Below, in pieces: positions 1-10,088 of a stretch of 23,608 nt of DNA. Every line of letters starts with the position of its first letter. Within the stretch, counting starts at the first letter, position 1. Below the pieces are notes generated by a model. The model was not told the DNA's origin. It worked only from the letters and a program-made list of their open reading frames with translations, and ran no database searches. Origin of the DNA: CAZVAR01 sp964625225 (GTDB taxonomy: Bacteria; Pseudomonadota; Alphaproteobacteria; JAJUGE01); assembly GCA_964625225.1 (NCBI GenBank), contig CAZVAR010000045.1, positions 1-23,608 on the forward strand, written 5' to 3'. Both the position numbers and the translations under genes were made by a program.

Positions 1-120
1 CTCGTCGAACGGGTTCATCGACATCTTGACGTTCTGCGTCTCGACGCCGCTGCCGTCCGGCTTCACGCGGACCTTGACGTTGAAATCGATCACCCGCTTG
101 ACGGGCACGAGCAGTTTCAT
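1..120 (-). CDS. etfB: Electron transfer flavoprotein beta subunit, N-terminal part (cut by window edge)
   Basis: Only the first 40 codons are present; the rest runs off the left edge. The peptide begins MKLLVPVKRVIDFN and ends in MSMNPFDE. This is the typical EtfB opening: a first beta strand with the K-R-V-x-D pattern, then the conserved N-P-F-D-E. EtfB pairs with EtfA to form the soluble FAD/AMP heterodimer that takes electrons from acyl-CoA dehydrogenases and passes them to ETF-ubiquinone oxidoreductase. An AGG sits about 9 bases before the ATG. The 123-base gap to the upstream adenosyltransferase gene holds a promoter-like sequence, so etfB may be transcribed separately from it. Two acyl-CoA dehydrogenases elsewhere in the window are plausible electron donors (inference). 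The family call is firm for so short a piece. Confidence 0.9.
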   Translation of the reverse strand, partial: MKLLVPVKRVIDFNVKVRVKPDGSGVETQNVKMSMNPFDE

Positions 121-164
121 GTGCGACCTGCCGCTTCTTGGAGGCTCAATCGAGCGGACGCGCG

Positions 165-193
165 TTCTTAAGCACGTGTCCCAATACTGTCAA
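165..193 (-). promoter_or_regulatory. Putative sigma-70 type promoter for etfB
   Basis: On the minus strand a perfect TTGACA lies at 193-188. After exactly 17 bases comes TAAGAA (170-165), a weak match to TATAAT. The -10 box ends 45 bases before the etfB ATG at 120. The position between the adenosyltransferase gene and etfB fits a separate etfB promoter. The -35 box is convincing; the -10 box is poor. Confidence 0.45.
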
Positions 194-243
194 GTTTGCG
201 CCGGTTCCGCTCACGGGCGCGGCCCGACCGTCGCGATCGCCAC

Positions 244-807
244 CTACCGGTTCGCGCCCGGCTGCCAAAGCACGTCGCGAGCCCCCCGGTCGTTGAGCTG
301 CCGTGCCAGGACAAACAAATGATCGGAGAGCCGGTTTATGTAGCGGAGCGCCTCCGGGTTCAGCGGTTCCGTGCCCGCGAGTTCGGTCATGAGGCGCTCG
401 GCGCGCCGCACGACCGCGCGCGCCATGTGCAGATGGGCCGCCGCCGGCGAGCCTCCCGGCAGGACGAAGGACCGCAGCGGCTCGAGTTCCGCATTCATCG
501 CATCGATCTCGCGCTCGAGCCGTTTCACTTGGCTCTCGACGATCCGGAGCGCCTCCGCCTTGCGCTCCTCGCCCTCCGGCGTGCAGAGGTCGGCGCCGAG
601 ATCGAAAAGATCGTTCTGGATGCGGCTGAGCATGGCGTCCGCCTCGCCTTCCGTGTAGAGGCGGGCGACACCGATCGTGCTGTTGGCCTCGTCCACCGTG
701 CCGTAGGCGGCGACACGGAGATCGTGCTTCGGAACACGCCGGCCGGTGCCGAGCGACGTTTCGCCGCGATCGCCGCCGCGCGTGTAGATTCGGGTCAGTG
801 TCACCAT
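244..807 (-). CDS. Cob(I)yrinic acid a,c-diamide / cob(I)alamin adenosyltransferase, PduO type
   Basis: This 187-residue cytoplasmic enzyme transfers the adenosyl group of ATP to cob(I)alamin, making adenosylcobalamin. It shows the PduO-type motifs in order: TRGGDRGETSLGTG (residues 9-22, ATP-binding N-terminus), YGTVDEAN (35-42), FVLPGG (114-119), RRAER (134-138) and YINRLSDHLF (156-165). The open frame extends much further upstream, but the ATG at 807 is chosen because MVTLTRIYTR is the family's usual start. A GAGGGG ribosome site overlapping the stop of the preceding HIG1 gene precedes it by 7 bases, so the two genes are probably translationally coupled. The product is the cofactor for methylmalonyl-CoA and ethylmalonyl-CoA mutases, which fits the mcd gene at 6366-8069 (inference). 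PduO-type enzymes are variously named pduO, mmaB or cobO, so no symbol is given. Confidence 0.93.
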   Translation of the reverse strand: MVTLTRIYTRGGDRGETSLGTGRRVPKHDLRVAAYGTVDEANSTIGVARLYTEGEADAMLSRIQNDLFDLGADLCTPEGEERKAEALRIVESQVKRLEREIDAMNAELEPLRSFVLPGGSPAAAHLHMARAVVRRAERLMTELAGTEPLNPEALRYINRLSDHLFVLARQLNDRGARDVLWQPGANR

Positions 808-818
808 TGGGCCGCCCC

Positions 819-1016
819 TCAATGCCCCGCCAGAAGCAGCGCGAGAGCCACCAAACCGAGTGCGATCGCCTGCATGACGACCCGCCACTGCATCAGCTTG
901 TTGCCGTATTTGCGGTTGAACTCGCCGCCGCGAATCATCCCGACCATCCCGGCGGCGAGGATCCCGAACGTCATCAGCATCGCCAGAACGATCAGGATCG
1001 GAAAGAGGGCGCTCAT
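819..1016 (-). CDS. HIG1-domain twin-transmembrane protein
   Basis: A 65-residue inner-membrane protein with two hydrophobic segments (about residues 4-27 and 45-63). The polar connector RGGEFNRKYGNKLMQWRV matches the HIG_1_N (hypoxia-induced) family pattern G-G-x-x-N-x-x-x-x-N-K-L-M-x-x-R-V. Bacterial members are small membrane proteins; mitochondrial relatives are assembly factors of the cytochrome oxidase supercomplex. The role here is not established. The ATG at 1016 is preferred over start codons further upstream because it directly precedes the first membrane segment; no strong ribosome site is visible. It is the first gene of a minus-strand set followed after 11 bases by the adenosyltransferase, and it is divergent from the tetR gene about 100 bases away. 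Confidence 0.8.
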   Translation of the reverse strand: MSALFPILIVLAMLMTFGILAAGMVGMIRGGEFNRKYGNKLMQWRVVMQAIALGLVALALLLAGH

Positions 1017-1115
1017 TCGGCCAATATAAGTTCGTCCCTGCATGTTTGCCATCGTGGCCGGGGAATTTCCGTCCTGACGCCCGCGTCGCATTGAAGAACG
1101 GCCAATTCACACTCA

Positions 1116-1137
1116 AATGGAACTCGTGAGTTCCATT
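1116..1137. promoter_or_regulatory. 22-bp perfect palindrome over the tetR start, likely TetR operator
   Basis: Two perfect 10-base arms, AATGGAACTC (1116-1125) and GAGTTCCATT (1128-1137), are separated by GT. Size and symmetry are those of a site for a dimeric TetR-family repressor. It lies next to the tetR gene and includes the proposed ATG at 1117. A possible promoter, TTGAAG (1091-1096) with TCAAAT (1113-1118) 16 bases later, would put the palindrome over the -10 box and transcription start. Autoregulation of the whole efflux operon is the natural reading (inference). Confidence 0.6.
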
Positions 1138-1758
1138 CTTGAAACCGCCGGCGCGACCGGTGCTCCGACACCGGGCTGGCGCGCCGCCCGGCGCTCCCGG
1201 ATCCTTTGCGCCACTGCCGAACTGCTGAATCGCGTGCCTCTGGATGCGGTACAGATGGATGCGGTCGCCCGCGCCGCCGGTGTCGGCAAGGCCACGCTGT
1301 ATCGATACTTTCCGTCCAAGGACGCGCTGCTCGCCGCCTGTTTCGCCGAGGTTCTGGACCGGCTCTGTGCGGAGCTCGAGCGGGTCGCCGCCTCGCGCCA
1401 AGCGCCTGCGGAGCAGATGGCCGCGATCATAGGCACGCTGACGGAAGGGCTTGCGGCCCATCTGTCCTCGTTGCGGATGCTCACGCGCCGGCACTCGGAA
1501 CTCAGCGACGCCTGGCGGAATGTGTGGCGCCGGGCGCGCGGGCGGATTCTCGCGGTGCTGCGCTCCAATCTCCGGCAGGGAATGGCGGTCGGGCAATACC
1601 GGGCGATGGACCCCGATCTCGTAGCCGTCCTCATCCTCGGTCTGATCCGGGCCGGGTTGCTGAACGCGCCCGATGTCCCCGTGCCGCAGGTCGCCTCGTC
1701 GATCGGCAGGTTGGTGCTCGACGGGTGCGGGGTGCGCCCGGAGGGGGACGCTAGATGA
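1117..1758 (+). CDS. TetR/AcrR-family transcriptional regulator of the efflux operon
   Basis: A 213-residue one-component repressor. The N-terminal helix-turn-helix is clear at about residues 25-72 (ILCATAELLNRV, then ARAAGVGKATLYRYFPSKDA), with the TetR hallmark LYRYF-x-x-K. The remainder is the helical ligand and dimer domain, which is too variable to name an inducer. The stop overlaps the next ATG (ATGA at 1755-1758), so regulator and pump are one operon. Start choice is uncertain. ATG 1117 lies inside the palindrome and has no ribosome site; the in-frame GTG at 1126 is the next candidate, and the DNA-binding domain would survive either way. A start inside the operator would mean a leaderless or very short leader transcript. 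The likely role is autorepression of this operon until a pump substrate binds (inference). Confidence 0.9.
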   Translation: MELVSSILETAGATGAPTPGWRAARRSRILCATAELLNRVPLDAVQMDAVARAAGVGKATLYRYFPSKDALLAACFAEVLDRLCAELERVAASRQAPAEQMAAIIGTLTEGLAAHLSSLRMLTRRHSELSDAWRNVWRRARGRILAVLRSNLRQGMAVGQYRAMDPDLVAVLILGLIRAGLLNAPDVPVPQVASSIGRLVLDGCGVRPEGDAR

Positions 1759-2926
1759 GGCGACTGCGGCTGACACTCGGCATCGCCCTGCTCGTCGCGA
1801 TCGCCGCCACGGGCTGGTGGTTGCTCCGCGGGAACGGCGATCCCACGGCACAGTTCGTGACCGTCCCGGTCGTGCGCGGGGACGTGGAGGACGCCGTGAC
1901 CGCCCTCGGCACGCTCCAGCCACGCGACTATGTCGACGTCGGAACGCAGGTCTCGGGCCAGCTCCGGAAAATCCACGTCGACGTCGGCGCGGAGGTCCGC
2001 CAGGGGGACCTGCTCGCCGAAATCGACCCGACCATCTACCAGTCCCGGGTCGAGGCGGACCGGGCGCAACTCCGCAATCTCCGCGCGCAGCTCGCGGAGC
2101 GTGAGGCGCAGCGGCGACTGGCAGAGCAGCAGTTCCGGCGGCAGGCCGGACTCTTGAAGGCGAATGCCACGAGCCAGGAGGCGTATCAGAGCGCCGAGGC
2201 CGCGCTGAAGATTGCGGAGGCGCAGATCGAGGCTTTGAAGGCGCAGATCGAGCAGACCGAATCGAATCTCCGGGGCAACGAGGCCAATCTCGGCTACACG
2301 CGGATCTATGCGCCGATGGACGGTACCGTGGTGTCGATCACGGCACGGCAGGGACAGACTCTGAACGCCAATCAGCAGGCCCCCATCATCCTGCGGATCG
2401 CCGATCTCGACACGATGACGGTCTGGACCCAGGTGTCCGAGGCCGACGTGACGCGTCTCGAAATCGGCATGGACGCACATTTCACCACACTCGGCCATCC
2501 CGACCGGCGCTGGTCGGGCAAGCTCAGGCAGATCCTGCCGACGCCCGAGGTCGTCAACAATGTCGTCCTCTACAATGCGTTGTTCGACGTCGAGAACCCG
2601 GACCATCAGCTCAAGACGCAGATGACGGCCCAAGTCTTCTTCGTCCGTGAGGCGGCTCACGATGCGCTCGTCGTGCCGTTGGCGGCCCTGCAGGCGGACC
2701 CGGCTCCCGCCGGCGCCCAGGCCGCGACGCAGACCCTGGGCCAGCCGGGTCGGCTCCGCGTGCTCGTCGATGGACGGATCGAAGACCGTCGGGTTGTGGT
2801 CGGCGTTCGTAATCGCGTCTCGGCCGAGATTCGGTCCGGTGTATCGGAGGGCGAGCAGGTGGTGGTGGGCACCAGGCTCGCCGCGGAAGGCTCGGTGCCG
2901 CAGGGGCAGGTGCGGAGGCCGAGGCT

Positions 2927-2930
<4 letters not shown>
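1755..2930 (+). CDS. macA: MacA-type periplasmic adaptor (membrane fusion protein)
   Basis: This 391-residue protein is anchored by an N-terminal membrane helix (about 7-24) and bridges the inner-membrane transporter and the outer-membrane channel. In order it shows the first lipoyl half (YVDVGTQVSGQLRKIHV... to LLAEIDP, about 58-92), a long helical hairpin rich in Ala, Glu, Gln and Arg (about 95-175), the second lipoyl half (YTRIYAPMDGTVVSI... about 180-217), a beta-barrel, and a C-terminal membrane-proximal domain ending in basic residues. The motif Y-x-R-I-x-A-P-x-D-G is classic for the HlyD/MacA family. It overlaps tetR by 4 bases at the start and macB by 4 bases (GTGA, 2927-2930) at the end, so all three are translationally coupled. 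The substrate cannot be read from the sequence. Confidence 0.92.
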
Positions 2931-4870
<1,940 letters not shown>

Positions 4871-4876
4871 CCGGCG

Positions 4877-6265
4877 ATGCGCCGATCCCGGGCCGCAGCA
4901 GCGGTCCTGAGCGTCCTCCTCGGCGGTTGCTCGCTCATTCCTCCCTTCGAGCGTCCCGAGGTCGCCGTTCCGACGGGCTGGCGGCTGACGGCGGTGACAG
5001 AGAATGCCTTTCCTCCTGCCGAATGGTGGCAGGCCTTCGGCAGCCTGGAGCTGGGGCGGCTGATCGCTGCTGCCCAGCGCAACAACACCGATCTTCGCGC
5101 GGCGGCTCTCCGCGTCGCACAGGCTGCCGCGCTGACACGCGCAGCGGGGGCGAGCCTCTATCCGGCCGTGGATGCTTCGGCGCTCTCCGCGCGGAGCGGT
5201 GTGTTCGAAGGGGGGCAGGGCGACCGCAGCTCCTGGGAAGCTGCCCTGAACGCCAGCTACGAGGTCGACTTCTGGGGCCGCAACCGCGCCGGGTTGGTCG
5301 CCGCGCGAGCTCAGGAGGCAGCAGTCGCCTTCGATCTCGAGACGGTGGCGCTCACTCTGACCGCCGACGTCGCGACCACCTACTTCCAATATCTTGCTCT
5401 CGGCGAGCGGCTGGCGACCGCGCGGGCGAATCTGGCCAACGCTCGCCGGATTCTGGAGCTCGTGGAGACTCGGCAACGGCTGGGCGCCGCATCGCCGCTC
5501 GAGGTGGCACAGCAGCGCGGTGCCGTCGCTTCGATCGAGGCCGCGCTGCCGGCATTGGAACAACAGCGGGCGGAGACGTTGAACGCGCTCGCCGTTCTGC
5601 TCGGGGAGCCGCCGCAGACGGTTCGGATTGCCGGCGGTAATCTCCGAACCATCGAGCTGCCGCGGATCGCGCCAGGGCTTCCGGCCTACCTGCTGGCGCG
5701 CCGGCCCGACATTCGCCGTACCGAGGCGCAACTTCTCGAAGCCAATGCGGATATCGGCGCCGCGCGGGCGGCCTTCTTTCCGACCATCCGCCTGACGGCC
5801 GGGGGAGGGGTCGCCAGCGACGATCTGGCCGGGCTGTTCGACCCGGGCGGCGCCTTCTACAATCTGGCGGCCGGATTGGTCGCGCCGATCTTCGAAGGCG
5901 GCCGGCTCTCGGCCGATCTGGACCGTGCCCGGGCGCGGTACGACGAGCTGGTCCAGGACTATCGGGGAGCCGTGCTCGCCGCATTCCGGGACGTGGAGGA
6001 CGCGCTCGCCGCAGCCAACTACCTCGCCGACGTCGAGGCCGCCCAGCGGGAGGCGGCCGCCCAGGCGCGCAACGCCTATCGCATCGCCGAACTGCAGTTC
6101 CGTGCCGGTGCGATCGATTTCCTCTCCGTGCTGGAAACCCAACGCAGCCTTTTCCAGGCGGAGGATAGTTTGGTCCAGACCCGGTTCGCCCGCCTTGCTG
6201 CGGCGGTGGCGCTGTACCGGGCGCTCGGCGGCGGATGGGACGGCACAGCGGCCGGCGCGGCATAG
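4877..6265 (+). CDS. NodT-family outer-membrane efflux lipoprotein (TolC-like channel)
   Basis: A 462-residue outer-membrane factor. The N-terminus is a lipoprotein signal peptide with lipobox LLGGC and lipidated Cys18. Two repeated OEP modules follow. The first contains WWQAFGSLELGRLIAAAQ and YEVDFWGRNRAG; the second contains ARRPDIRRTEAQLLEANADIGAARA and IFEGGRLSADLDRARARYDEL. Both carry the long coiled helices of the periplasmic tunnel. These are standard NodT/OprM-type motifs. The ATG follows the macB stop by 6 bases, with GGAG about 9 bases upstream overlapping the macB end. It completes a tripartite pump, so the operon carries regulator, adaptor, transporter and exit duct, and no chromosomal TolC partner has to be assumed. 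Confidence 0.94.
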   Translation: MRRSRAAAAVLSVLLGGCSLIPPFERPEVAVPTGWRLTAVTENAFPPAEWWQAFGSLELGRLIAAAQRNNTDLRAAALRVAQAAALTRAAGASLYPAVDASALSARSGVFEGGQGDRSSWEAALNASYEVDFWGRNRAGLVAARAQEAAVAFDLETVALTLTADVATTYFQYLALGERLATARANLANARRILELVETRQRLGAASPLEVAQQRGAVASIEAALPALEQQRAETLNALAVLLGEPPQTVRIAGGNLRTIELPRIAPGLPAYLLARRPDIRRTEAQLLEANADIGAARAAFFPTIRLTAGGGVASDDLAGLFDPGGAFYNLAAGLVAPIFEGGRLSADLDRARARYDELVQDYRGAVLAAFRDVEDALAAANYLADVEAAQREAAAQARNAYRIAELQFRAGAIDFLSVLETQRSLFQAEDSLVQTRFARLAAAVALYRALGGGWDGTAAGAA

Positions 6266-6285
6266 CGTGCGCCTGACACAGAAGC

Positions 6286-6313
6286 GGGCTCGCGGATCGG
6301 GTCCGAAAAGCCC
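6286..6313 (+). terminator. Hairpin after the efflux operon, possible terminator
   Basis: GGGCT (6286-6290) pairs with AGCCC (6309-6313). An inner stem CGGA (6293-6296) pairs with TCCG (6302-6305) around loop TCGGG. Only two T residues follow, so it is a weak intrinsic terminator at best. Its place in the convergent gap between the outer-membrane lipoprotein gene and mcd fits a transcription end. A second short inverted repeat, GCCTCG (6324-6329) with CGAGGC (6345-6350), lies closer to mcd. Confidence 0.35.
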
Positions 6314-6365
6314 TTGACCTGCCGCCTCGCCGTTCGGGTGATGCCGAGGCTGTACGGGCGGCCGG

Positions 6366-8069
6366 TCAGTTCCGGCGCTCCAGCAGGCCTCTTGCGATTA
6401 CATGCGCCTGAATTTCCGCTGCGCCCTCGAAGATGTTGAGAATCCGTGCGTCGCACAGCACGCGGCTGATCTCGTACTCCTGCGCGTAACCGTTGCCGCC
6501 ATGCACCTGCACCGCGTTGTCGGCGTTCGACCAGGCGACCCGGGCTGCGAGCAGCTTCGCCATGCCGGCCTCGATGTCGCAGCGGCGGTCCGAGTCCTTC
6601 TCGCGTGCGGCAAAATAGGAGAGCTGCCGCGCGATCATCGTCTCGACCGCCATCCAGCCGATCTTGCCGGCGACGCGCGGGAACTCGTAGATCGACTTCC
6701 CGAACTGCTGCCGCTCGGTCGCATATTGCAGCGCCAGCTCCAGCGCCCGTTGCGCGACGCCGACCGAGCGCGCAGCGGTCTGGATGCGGGCGGACTCGAA
6801 GGTCGTCATGAGCTGCTTGAAGCCCTGCCCTTCGACGCCGCCGAGCAGGTTTTCCGCGGCGATCTCGAAGCCGTCGAAGGCGATCTCGTACTCCTTCATT
6901 CCACGATAGCCGAGCACCTCGATCTCGCCGCCCGACATGCCCGGGGCAGGGAAGGGGTCGGCGTCCGTGCCCCGTGGTTTCGGCGCGATGAACATGGAGA
7001 GGCCCTTGTAGCCGGGCTCGTCCGGGTCGGTGCGGGCAAGCAATGTCATCACGTCGGCGCGGGCGGCATGGGTGATCCAGGTCTTGTTCCCGGTGACGCG
7101 ATAGACGTCGCCCTCGCGCACGGCGCGCGTGCGCAGGGAGCCCAGGTCGGAGCCGACATTCGGCTCCGTGAAGACGGCCGTAGGGAGGACCTCGCCGGAG
7201 GCGATCTTCGGCAGCCAGTAGCTCTTTTGCGCCGGCGTGCCGCCGAGCCGGATCAGCTCCGCAGCGATCTCGGAACGGGTGCCGAGCGAGCCGACGCCGA
7301 TATAGCCGCGCGACAGCTCCTCGGTGACGACGCACATCGCCACCTTGCCGAGGCCGTGACCGCCGAATTCGTCCGGGATGGTCAGGCCGAACACGCCCAT
7401 CGCACTCATCTGCTCGACCACGTCCATCGGGATCAGCTCGTCGCGCAGATGCCAGCCATGCGCCTGTGGTAGTACCCGCTCTTCCGCGAAGCGACGGAAC
7501 TGCTCGCGCACCAGCTCCAACGTCTCGTCCCCGAGGGCGAGAGCGCCGAAACCGCCGGTTGCACTCGACTCGCGGATCAGTTCGGCAATGCGCATGCGTA
7601 CGGCGTTGGTGTTCCCGCGTGCCGCGAGCGTCTGCACCGCCGGGGCGTCCAAGGCATCAAGGTCCCCATCGGCAATGCCGAGATCTTCGGGGCGGACGAT
7701 TTCGCCCTGGCTCATCGGCAGTCCGCCGCGGAACTGCGAGAGATATTCGCCGTAGCCGGCTTGGAGAATGAGTCGCTCGAGCTCCCCGAACCGACCGTCC
7801 GACTCCAGCCGCTCTGCCCAACGCAGGAGTTGACGCAGTGCGGCCACATAGGTCGCGACCCAGGCGAACCCGTGCGCCGCGAACTGCTCCTTCTCCAGGA
7901 GGCCGGCATCGATCTTCCCGCCGCGCGAGACGAGGCCGGCGACGCCGCGGCGGGCGGCCGCTTCGAAGGTCTCCGCCGCCTGCAAGGCAGCCGCACAGGC
8001 GGCCAGCAGATCCGGCAGCAAGGGCGAGTCGGCGGAGCGGGAGGTCGGGGCCGCGGCGGGAAGGGACAT
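6366..8069 (-). CDS. mcd: (2S)-methylsuccinyl-CoA dehydrogenase (ethylmalonyl-CoA pathway)
   Basis: A 567-residue flavoprotein. The last 380 or so residues are a full acyl-CoA dehydrogenase: FAEERVLPQAHGWHLRDEL, GLTIPDEFGG, the FAD/substrate motif FTEPNVGSDLGS, KTWITHAARAD, RQQFGKSI, and the terminal NIFEGAAEIQ with candidate catalytic Glu548. The first 160 or so residues are an extra alpha-helical extension that ordinary 380-residue family members lack. Such an extension, together with the strings HGWHLRDELIP and ITHAARADVMTLLARTDPDEPGY, is what I recall for Mcd of Rhodobacter and Methylorubrum. Mcd oxidises (2S)-methylsuccinyl-CoA to mesaconyl-CoA during acetyl-CoA assimilation. ATG 8069 is chosen, with AGGAG 11 bases upstream; the open frame continues upstream but reads as non-coding. 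It is a single gene between a convergent operon and a divergent dehydrogenase. The assignment is by recognition; another long-form acyl-CoA dehydrogenase is the alternative. Confidence 0.85.
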   Translation of the reverse strand: MSLPAAAPTSRSADSPLLPDLLAACAAALQAAETFEAAARRGVAGLVSRGGKIDAGLLEKEQFAAHGFAWVATYVAALRQLLRWAERLESDGRFGELERLILQAGYGEYLSQFRGGLPMSQGEIVRPEDLGIADGDLDALDAPAVQTLAARGNTNAVRMRIAELIRESSATGGFGALALGDETLELVREQFRRFAEERVLPQAHGWHLRDELIPMDVVEQMSAMGVFGLTIPDEFGGHGLGKVAMCVVTEELSRGYIGVGSLGTRSEIAAELIRLGGTPAQKSYWLPKIASGEVLPTAVFTEPNVGSDLGSLRTRAVREGDVYRVTGNKTWITHAARADVMTLLARTDPDEPGYKGLSMFIAPKPRGTDADPFPAPGMSGGEIEVLGYRGMKEYEIAFDGFEIAAENLLGGVEGQGFKQLMTTFESARIQTAARSVGVAQRALELALQYATERQQFGKSIYEFPRVAGKIGWMAVETMIARQLSYFAAREKDSDRRCDIEAGMAKLLAARVAWSNADNAVQVHGGNGYAQEYEISRVLCDARILNIFEGAAEIQAHVIARGLLERRN

Positions 8070-8497
8070 TGTCTTCGGGGCTCCTGTCTGGGTTGTCCTC
8101 GAAATGCCTCTAAGCACAACCAGAATCAACCGGTCTCGCCCTGCGGCGGAGGGCGGCGGCCGAAGCCCATGATGCGGCGGCGCCGTCGGCCGCGGGCGGT
8201 TCTCAGCGCGTTCCGTCCCGGAAGATTGCCGGTCGGGGCGGGGCGGCCGGGAAGCGGCTGCTGGACCCGGCGCCTTTGGCGCGGTATGTGACGGGAGGCA
8301 AGACGGTGGTCGACTGCGATCTCACCGCTGTCGGCCGGCGCGGCGGGATCATGGGGAGGCGGCAGTGCGACAGTCGTCTTGCCGCGGCGGGGACTGCGTA
8401 GTATCGCCGAGCCACTCCGCCGTCCCCGCCCATGGGGGTGGTCCGCACCGGCAGGCGGCGGAGGGCGGGGCGCGCGCCCGACGGCAAAGGAAGAAAG
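8070..8497. other. Divergent non-coding gap between mcd and the second acyl-CoA dehydrogenase
   Basis: About 430 bases, very GC-rich, with no open frame that looks coding on either strand. It must hold the promoters of both divergent genes, but I cannot point to convincing -35/-10 pairs. A small inverted repeat, GCGCC-TTT-GGCGC, lies near 8272. Purine-rich AAAGGAAGAAAG directly precedes the plus-strand ATG at 8498 and serves as its ribosome site. Confidence 0.5.
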
Positions 8498-9664
8498 ATG
8501 GATTTCGCCCTCACCGATCAGCAGCAGCAGATCCGCGATTCCATTCGGAAGCTCTGCGAACGCTTCGGTCCCGACTATTGGCTGGAACGGGACGAAAGCG
8601 GGGCGTTCCCCGAGGAGTTCTACCAGGCGTTGGCGAAGGACGGCTGGCTTGGCATCGCCATGCCCGAGGCCTATGGCGGTGCCGGGCTCGGCATTCAGGA
8701 AGCGGCGATCATGATGCAGGCGATCGCCGAGTCCGGGGCCGCCCTGTCCGGCGCCTCGGCGATCCACATCAACGTATTCGGTCCGCACCCGATCGTCGTT
8801 CACGGAACCGATGAGCAGAAGCGCCGCTGGCTGGTGCCGCTGATCCGCGGCGAGGAGAAGGCCTGTTTCGGCGTCACCGAGCCCGACGCCGGCCTCAACA
8901 CCGCCGGCCTCACGACCCGGGCCGAATGGGACGGCAGCCAGTACATCGTCCACGGCCGCAAGATGTGGACCACCACCGCCCAGGAGGCGAAGAAGATCAT
9001 GCTGCTCGCGCGCACCACGCCGCGCGAGCAGGTCAAGCGCCGCATGGACGGCATCAGCCTGTTCTATACCGACCTCGACCGCGCGCATGTCGAGATTCGC
9101 GAGATCCCGAAGATGGGCCGTAAGGCGGTCGACACCAACGCCCTCTTCATCGACGGCCTGCGGGTCCCGAAGGAAGACCTGATCGGGGAGGAAGGGAAGG
9201 GCTTCTATTACCTTCTCGACGGCCTCAATCCGGAGCGGATCCTGATCGGTGCGGAGGCGATCGGCATCGGTCGCGCCGCGCTCGCACGTGCTGCCCGCTA
9301 TGCGCGCGAGCGCGTGGTTTTTGACCGCCCGATCGGCCAGAATCAGGGCATTCAGCACCCGCTGGCCGACAGTTGGGCGAAGCTGGCCGCGGCCGAAGCG
9401 CTGATGTTCAAGGCGGCCTGGCTCTACGACAACGGGCAGCCCTGCGGGGCAGAGGCGAACGCGGTCAAGTATCTGGCGGCAGAGTTCGGGTTCGAGGCCT
9501 GCGAGCGGGCGATTCTGACGCATGGAGGCATGGGCTACGCCAAGGAGTTCCACGTCGAGCGCTATTTGCGGGAGATCATGATCGCCCGAATCGCGCCGGT
9601 CAGTCGCGAGCTTGTCCTGTCGCACATCGCCGAGCGTGTGCTCGAGCTGCCCAAATCCTACTGA
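8498..9664 (+). CDS. Acyl-CoA dehydrogenase, substrate unknown
   Basis: A 388-residue FAD enzyme of standard family length. Visible motifs are MDFALTDQQQQIRDS at the start, GWLGIAMPEAYGGAGLG (49-65), the flavin/substrate loop FGVTEPDAGLNT (124-135), RKMWTTTAQEAKKI (154-167), and the helix-G segment LNPERILIGAEAIGIG. The last places candidate catalytic Glu246 where isovaleryl- and long-chain acyl-CoA dehydrogenases carry theirs. The C-terminus IARIAPVSRELVL lacks the F/Y-E-G glutamate loop of the medium- and short-chain type, consistent with that reading. ATG 8498 has a good purine-rich ribosome site. The next gene, a thioesterase, starts 8 bases after the stop, so the three genes 8498-10496 form an operon. 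Two thioesterases beside it suggest a dedicated acyl-CoA degradation or detoxification step, but the substrate cannot be named. Confidence 0.93.
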   Translation: MDFALTDQQQQIRDSIRKLCERFGPDYWLERDESGAFPEEFYQALAKDGWLGIAMPEAYGGAGLGIQEAAIMMQAIAESGAALSGASAIHINVFGPHPIVVHGTDEQKRRWLVPLIRGEEKACFGVTEPDAGLNTAGLTTRAEWDGSQYIVHGRKMWTTTAQEAKKIMLLARTTPREQVKRRMDGISLFYTDLDRAHVEIREIPKMGRKAVDTNALFIDGLRVPKEDLIGEEGKGFYYLLDGLNPERILIGAEAIGIGRAALARAARYARERVVFDRPIGQNQGIQHPLADSWAKLAAAEALMFKAAWLYDNGQPCGAEANAVKYLAAEFGFEACERAILTHGGMGYAKEFHVERYLREIMIARIAPVSRELVLSHIAERVLELPKSY

Positions 9665-9672
9665 GGCTGTCA

Positions 9673-10086
9673 TTGCTTGATGTTCCGGAGACCGGCTTTC
9701 GCCGGCTGATCGGCGTGCGCATCCTCGAGGTGCGGCCCGGTTTCGCTCGTATCAGCGTCGAGGTCACCGAGGATCTGCTCAATCCCGCCGGTGCCTGCCA
9801 CGGCGGCGCAGTTGGTGCGATCCTGGATTCGGCGATGGGCAATGCGCTCGATGGCGCGATCGTGCAGGGCGACATCGAGCAGTTCTCCGTTACGGTCGAA
9901 TGCAAGATCAACTACCTCGCGGCGATCCCGCCCGGTCCGGTCACGGCGACGGCGCGCGTGCTGTCGCGCGACGGCGACCTGGCGACAGTGGAGGCGGAGC
10001 TCCATCGCGGTGACGGCCGGCTCGCGGCGATCGGCCTCGCCACTTTCATGATCACGCGCCCGGGTGCGGGCAAGCAGGGGAGATAA
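9673..10086 (+). CDS. PaaI-type hotdog-fold acyl-CoA thioesterase (first of two)
   Basis: A 137-residue single-hotdog protein. The active-site signature LLNPAGACHGGAVGAILDSA (residues 35-54) carries the HGG motif with His43 and candidate catalytic Asp52 on the central helix. The later strand FSVTVECKINYLAAIPPGPV is also typical of the PaaI/YbgC-like 4HBT family. These enzymes hydrolyse acyl- or aryl-CoA thioesters in the cytoplasm as tetramers. No ATG or GTG fits the family start. TTG 9673 is chosen because GAGG (9663-9666), overlapping the stop of the preceding dehydrogenase, lies 6 bases upstream and because it gives the usual length. It is the middle gene of a three-gene operon, 2 bases ahead of a second, distinct thioesterase. 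Confidence 0.88.
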   Translation: MLDVPETGFRRLIGVRILEVRPGFARISVEVTEDLLNPAGACHGGAVGAILDSAMGNALDGAIVQGDIEQFSVTVECKINYLAAIPPGPVTATARVLSRDGDLATVEAELHRGDGRLAAIGLATFMITRPGAGKQGR

Positions 10087-10088
10087 CC

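Noticed and set aside
8126..9673. A 515-codon minus-strand frame opposite the second acyl-CoA dehydrogenase
   Set aside because: It mirrors the dehydrogenase gene and runs into the low-complexity divergent gap. No domain is recognisable.
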